A DNA stretch of 38,113 nt. Source: Lachnospiraceae bacterium UBA3732. GTDB lineage: Bacteria > Bacillota > Clostridia > Lachnospirales > Lachnospiraceae. Both the position numbers and the translations under genes were made by a program. Shown one piece after another: positions 31,506 through 38,113 of this stretch (the first letter of the stretch is position 1; every line of letters starts with the position of its first letter). The notes under the pieces are model-generated. The model did no database searches, had not been told where the DNA came from, and was given only the letters and a program-made list of their open reading frames with translations. The DNA lies in assembly GCA_002372545.1 (NCBI GenBank), contig DFHD01000093.1, positions 1 to 38,113 of the forward strand, read 5' to 3'.

Positions 31506-32773
31506 AGGTTCTGATCGTAGGCGGCGGCGGAAGAGAGCATGCGATTGCCTGGGCTGTGGCAAAGAGTCCCAGGCTGGAAAAGCTGTACGCGGCACCGGGA
31601 AATGCAGGGATTGCAGAGGTGGCGGAGTGCGCAGATATCTCTGTTATGGATAAGGAGGCGCTTGTAGCCTTCGCAAAAGAAAAAAACGTGGATTTTGTGA
31701 TTGTGGGTCCTGACGATCCGCTGGCGGCCGGCGTGGCAGATGCATTTCTGGATGAAGGGATCAAAACTTTTGGACCCAGAAAAAATGCTGCCATCATTGA
31801 GGCTTCCAAGGCATTTTCCAAGGATCTCATGAAAAAGTATGGTATTCCCTGCGCAGCATCGGAAACCTTTTCCGATCCGGACGAGGCGACTGCCTATTTG
31901 AAGAGCCGGAAGGCTCCCTTTGTGCTGAAGGCGGACGGGCTGGCTCTGGGCAAGGGCGTTCTGATCTGCCAGACTCTGGAGGAGGCGCTGGACGGGATCA
32001 AGGAGATCATGATCGATAAAAAGTTCGGCGACGCCGGCAATAAGGTGGTGATCGAGGAGTTCATGACCGGCCGCGAGGTATCGGTTCTCTGCTTCTCCGA
32101 CGGAAAGACCATTCTTCCCATGACCTCTGCCCAGGATCACAAGCGGGCAAAGGATAATGACGAGGGCCTGAATACAGGAGGTATGGGAACCTTTTCTCCC
32201 AGCCCCTTCTATACGGCGGATATCGACAGATTCTGCCGGGAGAACATTTACCAGAAGACCATTGACGCCATGAGATCAGAGGGGCGGGAGTTTAAGGGTG
32301 TTCTGTTCTGCGGTCTGATGCTGACGCCTCAAGGTCCCAAAGTACTGGAGTTTAACGCCCGGTTCGGCGATCCTGAGGCGCAGGTGGTTATCCCCAGAAT
32401 GGAGAATGATATTTTGGATGTGATGGAGGCCTGTGCGGACGGAAGACTGGATGAGATCGATCTTACTTTTGCGGATAATGCAGCGGTCTGTGTCATGCTG
32501 GCTTCCGACGGCTATCCGCTTTCCTATGAAAAGGGCTATCCGATTTCCGGTCTGGAGAAGTTTAAAGGCAGCAAAGATAAATTCGTGTTCCATTCCGGTA
32601 CAAAGCTGAAGGATGGGCAGGTGGTCACAAACGGCGGACGTGTTCTGGGCGTTACCGCCCTCGGCCCGGATCTTAAGGCGGCCAGAGCTGCGGCGTATGC
32701 CGGAACGGAGCTGATCGGTTTTGCGAATAAATATATGCGGCATGATATCGGTAAGGCTATAGACGAGGCCTGA
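31502..32773 (+). CDS. purD: Phosphoribosylamine--glycine ligase
   Basis: PurD joins glycine to phosphoribosylamine with ATP. The 423-residue ATP-grasp enzyme shows VLIVGGGGREHAIAWAV, VIVGPDDPLAAGVAD, FVLKADGLALGKGVL, AQDHKRAKDNDEGLNTGGMG and LEFNARFGDPEAQV, all typical. It overlaps purN by 4 bases. The stop is only 2 bases before the start of a clpC-type gene, an unusual junction for a purine operon. Confidence 0.97.
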   Translation: MKVLIVGGGGREHAIAWAVAKSPRLEKLYAAPGNAGIAEVAECADISVMDKEALVAFAKEKNVDFVIVGPDDPLAAGVADAFLDEGIKTFGPRKNAAIIEASKAFSKDLMKKYGIPCAASETFSDPDEATAYLKSRKAPFVLKADGLALGKGVLICQTLEEALDGIKEIMIDKKFGDAGNKVVIEEFMTGREVSVLCFSDGKTILPMTSAQDHKRAKDNDEGLNTGGMGTFSPSPFYTADIDRFCRENIYQKTIDAMRSEGREFKGVLFCGLMLTPQGPKVLEFNARFGDPEAQVVIPRMENDILDVMEACADGRLDEIDLTFADNAAVCVMLASDGYPLSYEKGYPISGLEKFKGSKDKFVFHSGTKLKDGQVVTNGGRVLGVTALGPDLKAARAAAYAGTELIGFANKYMRHDIGKAIDEA

Positions 32774-32775
32774 AT

Positions 32776-35199
32776 ATGAAAGAAATGACACCGGCGCTGA
32801 TGCGTGTTTTGAGTGATGCGCGCCAATTGGCAAAGAGAAAAAAGTGCGGCGAGATAGACAGCGCTTTTATTCTGGCAGGGATGCTGTTTGCGGAAACGGG
32901 AACTGTGTATTCGATCCTGAGTGAGAATCATCTTCTGGAAGTGATCAGGATGGACCTGAAGGTATCCCGGACCAATAATTCCATATTCCGGGTTCAGGGA
33001 GAGGAAAAGGCGGGACAGGAATACCGCCTTTCTCCGCGTGCAAAAAATCTTCTGGAAAGCGCAGATCTTCTGGCGGGGCGTCTGGGAGATAACCGGATCG
33101 GAACGGAGCATGTTTTTCTTGAAATGCTCCGGCAAAGTGATCTGGAAGCTAACAGGATCCTGCGCAGGTCCGGCCTGGAGCTGCCGGAGCTTTTCCGCAA
33201 TACGCTTTTTGCTGCGGGGAAGAGCCGGGAGGTGGTCAGGGCAGAGCTGAGAAGAGCTTTTCCCGAAGGACCTGAACGGAAACAGAAGAGTATTCTGGAT
33301 GACTACGGCAGGAACATGATCCGGGAGGCGGAAGCCGGCAGACTGGATCCGGTGATCGGCCGCGAGGATGAAATAAACCGTCTGATGCAGATTCTTTGCA
33401 GAAAAACGAAGAATAATGCCTGCCTTGTGGGCGAACCCGGGGTAGGAAAAACCGCAGTAGCGGAGGCGCTTGCCCAGAGGATATATTCCGGTAATGTGCC
33501 CGAACAGCTGGCCGGGAAAAAACTGTATTCCCTGGAGATTTCCTCCATGGTGGCCGGAACAAAATACAGGGGCGAATTTGAAGAGCGGATGGATCAGCTT
33601 CTGAAGGAAGTAAGAGACAGAAATGACGTGATCCTTTTTCTGGACGAGCTTCATACCATTATCGGCGCAGGAGGCGCGGAGGGTACGCAGGATGCGGCAA
33701 ATATTCTGAAACCGGCGCTTTCCAGGGGAGAGATCCAGGTGATCGGCGCGACCACCATGGATGAATACCGGAAGCATATCGAAAAGGATGCGGCACTGGA
33801 ACGCCGGTTCCAGCCTGTTTATGTGGAGGAGACTACGGAAGAGGATACACTCCGGATCCTGGAGGGGCTGAAAGAGGGATATGAGTCTTATCATGGCGTC
33901 CGTTATACGCCTGAGGCGCTTTCCGAGGCAGTCAGATTGTCCCGGAGATATGTGCAGGACAGATTTCTTCCGGATAAGGCGATCGACCTCATGGATGAGG
34001 CTGCGGCTGCTGTCAAACTTGCCGGGGTGAAAAAGGGTGAGGATTACAGCGGCCGGCTGATGCTGGAAGAGGAGATGCTGGAAAGCCTTCGGGAAGGAAA
34101 TACGAGGCGGGCATCCAACCTGAGAAAAAAGATGGAAAAGCAGTCGGCCAAGCAGCTCGGCGCGGAGGGTCCCCTTGTCGTGACCGGGCAGGATGTGGCG
34201 GCTGCAGTGTCCAGATGGACCAAGATACCGGCGGAGAGGATGACGGAATCGGAGTATGCCCGGCTTGAGCGGCTGGAAAAGACCATGGAAAAACGGATCA
34301 TCGGGCAGCCTGAGGCAGTGGAAAAGGTGGCGAGAGCCATACGCCGGGGAAGACTTGGCCTTTCCGATCATCAAAGACCCGTGGGCTCGTTCCTTTTTCT
34401 TGGTCCGACGGGCGTGGGAAAAACAGAACTTTCCAAGGTTCTTGCCGATACGCTTTACGGCGGTGAGAAGGAAATGATCCGTGTGGATATGTCCGAGTAT
34501 ATGGAAAAGATCAGCGTTTCCCGTCTGATCGGCTCGGCGCCCGGATACGTGGGCTACGAGGAGGGAGGACAGCTTTCGGAGCAGGTGAGGCGGAATCCTT
34601 ACAGTGTGATCCTTTTTGATGAGGTGGAAAAGGCGCATCCGGATGTATTCCACCTGCTTCTCCAGGTGCTGGATGACGGAAGGATAACAGACTCCCAGGG
34701 AAGAACTGTGGATTTCAAGAATACCGTGATCATCATGACCTCGAATCTGGGGGCGGAAGAGATCATCGACCCGAAGCCCATGGGCTTTGTTTCCGGCGGC
34801 GAAAACGAAGAGGACAGATATAAGGCCATGCAGGAAATGGTCATGGAAGAGGTAAGGCATCACTTCCGTCCGGAATTTCTGAACCGTCTGGATGAGATGG
34901 TCGTATTTCGTGCGCTGAGTCAGGAGGACGTGCGCAGGATTGCCGGGCTCAGACTGAAGGAGCTGAAAAAAGAGGCAAAGGAAAATCTGGATATTACGCT
35001 GACGTGGAACAGCTCTCTTTTGAAGCTGATGGCGGAAAAGGGCTATGACAGGGCCTATGGCGCGCGGCCTCTCAGACGTGCGATCCAGACAGAAATAGAG
35101 GACAGGCTGGCGGATGCTGTTTTTGCCGGAGAAATCCATTCCGGCGATACGGTTCGCATTGGCGTCCGGGATAAAAAAATTCAGATTTTTTTAATTTAA
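32776..35199 (+). CDS. clpC: ClpC-type AAA+ unfoldase (ATP-binding subunit of Clp protease)
   Basis: This 807-residue Hsp100 unfoldase feeds proteins to ClpP. A divergent N-domain with two Clp_N-like repeats (about 1-60 and 85-145) is followed by AAA-1 with Walker A GEPGVGKT (219-226), a middle region, and AAA-2 with Walker A GPTGVGKT (543-550). A ClpP-docking loop MGF (669-671) is present. The middle domain (about 425-465) looks shorter than in Bacillus ClpC, and its EFEKAASLRD-like helix reads NTRRASNLRKK, so the Phe used in Bacillus for adaptor contact and resting-state assembly is absent. ctsR, mcsA and mcsB do not precede it; purD does, 2 bases away. The radA neighbour downstream matches the usual clpC-radA linkage. 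A weak ribosome binding site (GAGG) suggests coupling to purD. Confidence 0.9.
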   Translation: MKEMTPALMRVLSDARQLAKRKKCGEIDSAFILAGMLFAETGTVYSILSENHLLEVIRMDLKVSRTNNSIFRVQGEEKAGQEYRLSPRAKNLLESADLLAGRLGDNRIGTEHVFLEMLRQSDLEANRILRRSGLELPELFRNTLFAAGKSREVVRAELRRAFPEGPERKQKSILDDYGRNMIREAEAGRLDPVIGREDEINRLMQILCRKTKNNACLVGEPGVGKTAVAEALAQRIYSGNVPEQLAGKKLYSLEISSMVAGTKYRGEFEERMDQLLKEVRDRNDVILFLDELHTIIGAGGAEGTQDAANILKPALSRGEIQVIGATTMDEYRKHIEKDAALERRFQPVYVEETTEEDTLRILEGLKEGYESYHGVRYTPEALSEAVRLSRRYVQDRFLPDKAIDLMDEAAAAVKLAGVKKGEDYSGRLMLEEEMLESLREGNTRRASNLRKKMEKQSAKQLGAEGPLVVTGQDVAAAVSRWTKIPAERMTESEYARLERLEKTMEKRIIGQPEAVEKVARAIRRGRLGLSDHQRPVGSFLFLGPTGVGKTELSKVLADTLYGGEKEMIRVDMSEYMEKISVSRLIGSAPGYVGYEEGGQLSEQVRRNPYSVILFDEVEKAHPDVFHLLLQVLDDGRITDSQGRTVDFKNTVIIMTSNLGAEEIIDPKPMGFVSGGENEEDRYKAMQEMVMEEVRHHFRPEFLNRLDEMVVFRALSQEDVRRIAGLRLKELKKEAKENLDITLTWNSSLLKLMAEKGYDRAYGARPLRRAIQTEIEDRLADAVFAGEIHSGDTVRIGVRDKKIQIFLI

Positions 35200-35202
35200 A
35201 AG

Positions 35203-35231
35203 TGGAAAAATTAGTTAGGATATACTATACT
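35203..35231 (+). promoter_or_regulatory. Candidate promoter for the 137-residue protein gene
   Basis: TGGAAA (35203-35208), a 17-base spacer, and TATACT (35226-35231), directly after the clpC stop. A second overlapping TATACT lies at 35221. Confidence 0.5.
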
Positions 35232-35253
35232 GAAGATAGAGGTTAAAGGCATT

Positions 35254-35277
35254 TGCGCCGGCGGAACTTCCGGCGCA
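35254..35277 (+). promoter_or_regulatory. GC-rich hairpin in the leader of the 137-residue protein gene
   Basis: TGCGCCGG (35254-35261) pairs perfectly with CCGGCGCA (35270-35277). It ends 6 bases before the AAGGAGG ribosome binding site and lacks a U-run. It could affect translation or mRNA stability. Confidence 0.6.
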
Positions 35278-35299
35278 GTTACAAGGAGGATAAGGGAAA

Positions 35300-35713
35300 A
35301 TGGCAGTTATCAGTGAACTGATCCGCGAGGAGGAAAACGGATCCCTCAGCTTCGGAAATTACGAACTGCAGGCGAAGACCAAGCAGGATGGTTTTATATA
35401 CAACGGTGACAGCTACAAGATCAAGACCTTTGCGGAGATCACCAAGCTGGAAAGAAACGGCGGATTCGTGTATGAGTCTGTTCCGGGAACAGCGGTTCAT
35501 GAGTTTTATGCGACAGACCAGAAGGTTACCTTCCGGGTGGAGGGAGACAAGGATGCGCAGATCACACTTGAACTGGAACCGGAAAAGGAGTATAAGGTGC
35601 ATCTGGATGAGGTTTACGTTGGTAAGATGAAGACCAATCTGGGCGGCAAGCTGATCCTCAGCGTTGAGCTTGAGGAAAATGAATCTGCAGCGGTTGTGAT
35701 CGAAAAGATCTGA
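35300..35713 (+). CDS. Small conserved protein, often annotated endosialidase without support
   Basis: This 137-residue soluble, acidic protein is predicted to be mostly beta: ENGSLSFGNYELQAKTKQDG, GDSYKIKTFAEITKLERN, VYESVPGTAVHEFYATDQ, and a lysine/valine-rich second half ending VELEENESAAVVIEKI. Homologues in Lachnospiraceae carry the name endosialidase in some annotations. I see no sialidase motif (Asp boxes or FRIP), and the size is far too small, so the name is not justified. It has its own candidate promoter, a leader hairpin, a strong AAGGAGG and its own terminator, suggesting high, independent expression. It sits between clpC and radA. The function is unknown. Confidence 0.75.
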   Translation: MAVISELIREEENGSLSFGNYELQAKTKQDGFIYNGDSYKIKTFAEITKLERNGGFVYESVPGTAVHEFYATDQKVTFRVEGDKDAQITLELEPEKEYKVHLDEVYVGKMKTNLGGKLILSVELEENESAAVVIEKI

Positions 35714-35734
35714 CGATTGCGTAATGAACGGCAA

Positions 35735-35785
35735 AAAGGGGATGCAAAGGACAGCGGAAAGGGCTGTTTCGGCATCCCCTTTCAT
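35735..35785 (+). terminator. Terminator after the 137-residue protein gene
   Basis: The outer stem AAAGGGGATGC (35735-35745) pairs with GCATCCCCTTT (35772-35782). It encloses a nested stem ACAGC/GCTGT (35751-35755 with 35763-35767). The T-run is short (TTTCATTT). Confidence 0.75.
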
Positions 35786-35817
35786 TTGTGTACGGGGGAT
35801 AAATAAGGAGAACAGGA

Positions 35818-37173
35818 TTGGCTAAGGATAAACAGATTTTTTATTGCAGTGAATGCGGATTTGAGGCCGGAAAGTGGATGGGACAGTGCCCTTCCTGTAA
35901 GGCGTGGAATTCCTTTACCGAGCATAAGGTAACGGGCAAAGCCCTGAGAAACGGGTGGGCGGGAGAGCGTCCAAAGGCTGTCCGGATATCTGAGGTTACA
36001 TCGGCGGAGGAGAGCAGGATAAAGACGGATATCGGCGAGCTTGACAGGGTCCTGGGAGGAGGGATCGTTCCCGGGTCGCTTGTGCTGATCGGCGGAGCGC
36101 CGGGTATCGGCAAGTCCACCCTTCTTCTGGAGATGTGCAGGAATCTTACCGGAAAAAACGTGAAAACACTTTATATTTCCGGCGAGGAATCTCTGCAGCA
36201 GATCAGAATGCGTGGGGAGAGGATCGGAATCTCCGGTTCTGAGCTTCTGCTCCTGTCGGATAACTCCTTTGAAAATGCAGAGGAGGTCATTCGCAGCGCT
36301 GAGGCACAGGTTGTGATCGTGGATTCTATCCAGACTATGGAAACAGAGAATCTTCCCGCTGCGCCGGGAACCGTATCCCAGGTCAGGGAGATCACGGCCA
36401 GGCTGATGGTTCTGGCAAATCAGCTGAAAACATCGATCTTTGTTGTGGGTCATGTGACTAAAGAGGGAACGGTCGCCGGCCCCAGAACGCTGGAACACAT
36501 GGTAGACAGCGTGATCTATTTCGAGGGGGATAATACCAATGGCTTCCGCCTCCTCCGGGCGGAAAAAAACCGGTTTGGCTCAACGGACGAGATTGGTGTA
36601 TTCAACATGACGGACCATGGGCTGGAGGAAGTGGTAAATCCGTCGGAATTATTTCTTTCCGGCAGACCCCGAGGAGCTTCGGGCTCTGTCGTGGTCAGCA
36701 TGGAGGAGGGAACAAGAGCGGTTCTGGTGGAGCTGCAGGCTCTCTGCTGCGATTCCAGCTTTAATATGCCCAGAAGAACGGCTGTCGGTGTGGATTACAA
36801 CCGGGTGAACCTGCTGATCGCGGTTCTCGAAAAGCGGGGAGGAATATCTCTTTCCGGGGCGGACTGCTATGTCAATATCGCAGGAGGCCTCAGGGTAAGT
36901 GATCCTTCGGCGGATCTTGGGATTATCTGCGCGATCGCATCCAGCTTCAGAGACAGAGCCGTTCCCGAGGGATTTGTGATCATCGGGGAGATAGGCCTGG
37001 CCGGTGAGATCCGGGGAATCCGGAGTGCCCTCCGCCGGGTAAAGGAAGCGGTAAAAATGGGCTATACGGATATCCTTCTCCCGGCGTCCAATCGTTCCCG
37101 GGAGCTGGATGAATTGACGGGTGTGAGACTCCATTACGTTTCATCTATCCAGGAGGCGCTTGCTCTGATTTAG
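35818..37173 (+). CDS. radA: DNA repair protein RadA
   Basis: RadA (Sms) is a RecA-like helicase that promotes branch migration during recombination repair. The 451-residue protein has an N-terminal four-Cys zinc finger (YCSECG then CPSCKAW), Walker A GGAPGIGKST (92-101), Walker B VVIVDSIQTM, the RadA-specific KNRFG motif (250-254), and a C-terminal Lon-protease-like domain (from about 285) with YVNIAGGLRVSDPSADL. The start is TTG 35818 with AAGGAGA 6 bases upstream. It lies downstream of clpC as in Bacillus, with one small gene inserted between. disA, next in Bacillus, is absent; a hairpin array follows instead. Confidence 0.97.
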   Translation: MAKDKQIFYCSECGFEAGKWMGQCPSCKAWNSFTEHKVTGKALRNGWAGERPKAVRISEVTSAEESRIKTDIGELDRVLGGGIVPGSLVLIGGAPGIGKSTLLLEMCRNLTGKNVKTLYISGEESLQQIRMRGERIGISGSELLLLSDNSFENAEEVIRSAEAQVVIVDSIQTMETENLPAAPGTVSQVREITARLMVLANQLKTSIFVVGHVTKEGTVAGPRTLEHMVDSVIYFEGDNTNGFRLLRAEKNRFGSTDEIGVFNMTDHGLEEVVNPSELFLSGRPRGASGSVVVSMEEGTRAVLVELQALCCDSSFNMPRRTAVGVDYNRVNLLIAVLEKRGGISLSGADCYVNIAGGLRVSDPSADLGIICAIASSFRDRAVPEGFVIIGEIGLAGEIRGIRSALRRVKEAVKMGYTDILLPASNRSRELDELTGVRLHYVSSIQEALALI

Positions 37174-37203
37174 TGCTGATGTTTTAGATTAATGCGATTA
37201 TTT

Positions 37204-37326
37204 CTTGCCTGCTTATCCATGGCGCCCTGGCATTTCATGCCAGGCAAGTCTTGCAGTGCAAGACTTGGTTTTGCCTAAGCAAAACGCGTGTGGCTACGCC
37301 ACATCGGATTTTCAGAGAAAATCCGA
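37204..37326 (+). repeat. Array of five perfect short-loop hairpins after radA
   Basis: Successive perfect inverted repeats, stem/loop: 37226-37244 (8 bp, TTC); 37246-37266 (9 bp, AGT); 37268-37285 (7 bp, CTAA); 37289-37303 (6 bp, TAC); 37304-37326 (10 bp, AGA). Gaps between them are 1, 1, 3 and 0 bases. CTTGCCTG (37204-37211) can also pair with CAGGCAAG (37241-37248), competing with the first two hairpins. The stem sequences differ from one another. No open reading frame fits. It fills the first half of the 305-base gap between radA and thrH. Confidence 0.9.
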
Positions 37327-37340
37327 CCTAGATGAGCATA

Positions 37341-37366
37341 AAAAATCCGGCGCATAGTGCGCCGGA
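37341..37366 (-). terminator. Terminator of the minus-strand thrH gene
   Basis: A perfect 9-bp stem (37346-37354 with 37358-37366) has a TAG loop. On the minus strand it is followed by T-rich sequence from the AAAAA at 37341-37345. It lies about 113 bases beyond the thrH stop, after the 17-bp repeats. Confidence 0.85.
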
Positions 37367-37367
37367 A

Positions 37368-37469
37368 GGATTTCAGATCAAAAAGAATTTCAGACCATGA
37401 AGGATTTCGGATCATGAAGGATTTCAGATCATGAAGGATTTCAGATCATGGAAGATATATGGTCATGAA
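37368..37469. repeat. 17-bp tandem repeat, six units
   Basis: Units begin at 37368, 37385, 37402, 37419, 37436 and 37453, exactly 17 bases apart, with consensus GGATTTCAGATCATGAA. The third to fifth units are almost identical, while the first, second and sixth are diverged. The array lies in the 3' untranslated region of thrH and ends 10 bases short of its stop codon. There are no spacers, so it is not a CRISPR. Confidence 0.92.
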
Positions 37470-37478
37470 AGAGTACGA

Positions 37479-38090
37479 TCAGAGCTTCAGCGCATCGGAA
37501 AAAGCACTGAGGAGTTCATCGTAGGTTTCATAAGCCGGAAGGGCGGGGTAGGCCTTTTTGATCTCTTCGGTGGAGCGGAAGAGGAAGCCGGCCTTGCTGG
37601 CCTCGATCATGCCGAGGTCGTTGAAGCTGTCGCCGGTGGCGATGGTATCAAAGCCGATGGACTGCAGCGCGCGTACTGTGGCATATTTGGACTTCTCCAC
37701 ACGCATCCTGAAGCCGGTGATCTTTCCATCATCCGCAACCTCCAGTGTGTTGCAGAAAATCGTGGGCATTCCCAGTTTTTTCATCAGGGGGCCGGCAAAC
37801 TGGGTAAAGGTGTCGCTGATGATGATCACCTGAGTCAGATCGCGGAGCTTATCCAAAAACTCTTTTGCTCCGGGAAGGGGATCGATGCGGGATATGGTAT
37901 CCTGGATCTCCTTCAGTCCGAGACCGTGCTCATTTAAGATACCGATGCGCCATTTCATCAGCTTGTCATAATCGGGCTCGTCTCTTGTTGTTCGTTTTAA
38001 TTCGGGAATGCCGCTGGCCTCGGAAAATGCGATCCAGATTTCGGGTACCAGGACGCCTTCAAGGTCAAGGCAGGCAATATTCATGCTCAT
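37479..38090 (-). CDS. thrH: Phosphoserine phosphatase / homoserine phosphotransferase ThrH
   Basis: This 203-residue HAD-superfamily enzyme resembles Pseudomonas ThrH in length and motifs: CLDLEGVLVPEIWIAF at the start (nucleophile Asp9, Glu11 in the DxE variant typical of ThrH), IIISDTF (motif II), and GDSFNDLGM (motif IV metal site). ThrH removes phosphate from phosphoserine and can transfer it to homoserine, linking serine and threonine metabolism. The ATG at 38090 has GGAGG 8 bases upstream; ATG 38084 is a weaker alternative. It is convergent with radA. Its transcript should run through the 17-bp repeats to the hairpin at 37341-37366. Confidence 0.93.
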   Translation of the reverse strand: MSMNIACLDLEGVLVPEIWIAFSEASGIPELKRTTRDEPDYDKLMKWRIGILNEHGLGLKEIQDTISRIDPLPGAKEFLDKLRDLTQVIIISDTFTQFAGPLMKKLGMPTIFCNTLEVADDGKITGFRMRVEKSKYATVRALQSIGFDTIATGDSFNDLGMIEASKAGFLFRSTEEIKKAYPALPAYETYDELLSAFSDALKL

Positions 38091-38113
38091 TTGTATATCC
38101 TCCGTAATTTTGT

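Noticed and set aside
32536..35139. Long minus-strand open frame (867 codons) opposite clpC and the purD end
   Set aside because: The plus strand encodes an intact ClpC and PurD. The antisense product is His/Arg/Leu-rich with no family features.
37368..37469. CRISPR array
   Set aside because: The 17-bp units are directly adjacent with no spacers, and there are no cas genes.

Overview
This window looks like ordinary chromosome from a member of the Bacillota, class Clostridia, most likely Lachnospiraceae-like. That is an inference from gene families and gene order, not from a marker gene. The supporting signs are lipoproteins with Clostridia-style lipoboxes, strong AGGAGG ribosome binding sites, many TTG and GTG starts, a mraZ-led division cluster, a clpC/radA neighbourhood and a cytoplasmic sugar-binding-type diguanylate cyclase. 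I see no rRNA or tRNA genes, insertion sequences, phage genes or CRISPR arrays.

Layout. 1-5450 (+): the 3' part of a membrane-anchored protein with a Q/Y-rich N-terminus; a DHH phosphoesterase; and an MBOAT acyltransferase next to a DHHW/AlgX-like SGNH protein, which together form an exopolymer O-acetylation pair. A small lipoprotein (5597-6139, -) converges on that pair and shares a bidirectional terminator with it. 6531-11369 (+): a Memo/AMMECR1 fusion protein, then an 894-residue TetM/EF-G-like GTPase fused to a YacP/Rae1-type NYN nuclease domain, then an AlkZ-related protein. 11582-16278 (+): ychF, lgt and a three-gene amino-acid ABC importer.

16410-25124 (+) is a compact division and cell-wall cluster: mraZ, rsmH, an ftsL-like gene, a class B penicillin-binding protein, murD, ftsW, ftsQ/divIB and ftsZ. 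It lacks mraY, murE, murF and murG. It is followed by a family 2 glycosyltransferase, a coiled-coil protein and a hotdog thioesterase, and closed by a strong terminator. A LacI-type sensor/GGDEF protein lies on the minus strand (27350-29674) and is divergent from a purM-purN-purD-clpC run (29869-35199). A small conserved protein, radA and, on the minus strand, thrH complete the window.

Two items deserve most attention. The first is the ribosome-binding GTPase fused to an A-site-nuclease-like domain, encoded 17 bases after a Memo/AMMECR1 fusion. This is a plausible uncharacterised translation-control system. The second is the radA-thrH intergenic region, which packs five perfect short-loop hairpins end to end, then a terminator, then six 17-bp tandem repeats.

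Coordinates of starts were chosen by ribosome binding site and family N-terminus, and several differ from the longest open frame. Family assignments are by recognition of motifs in the translated sequence; no database search was run.
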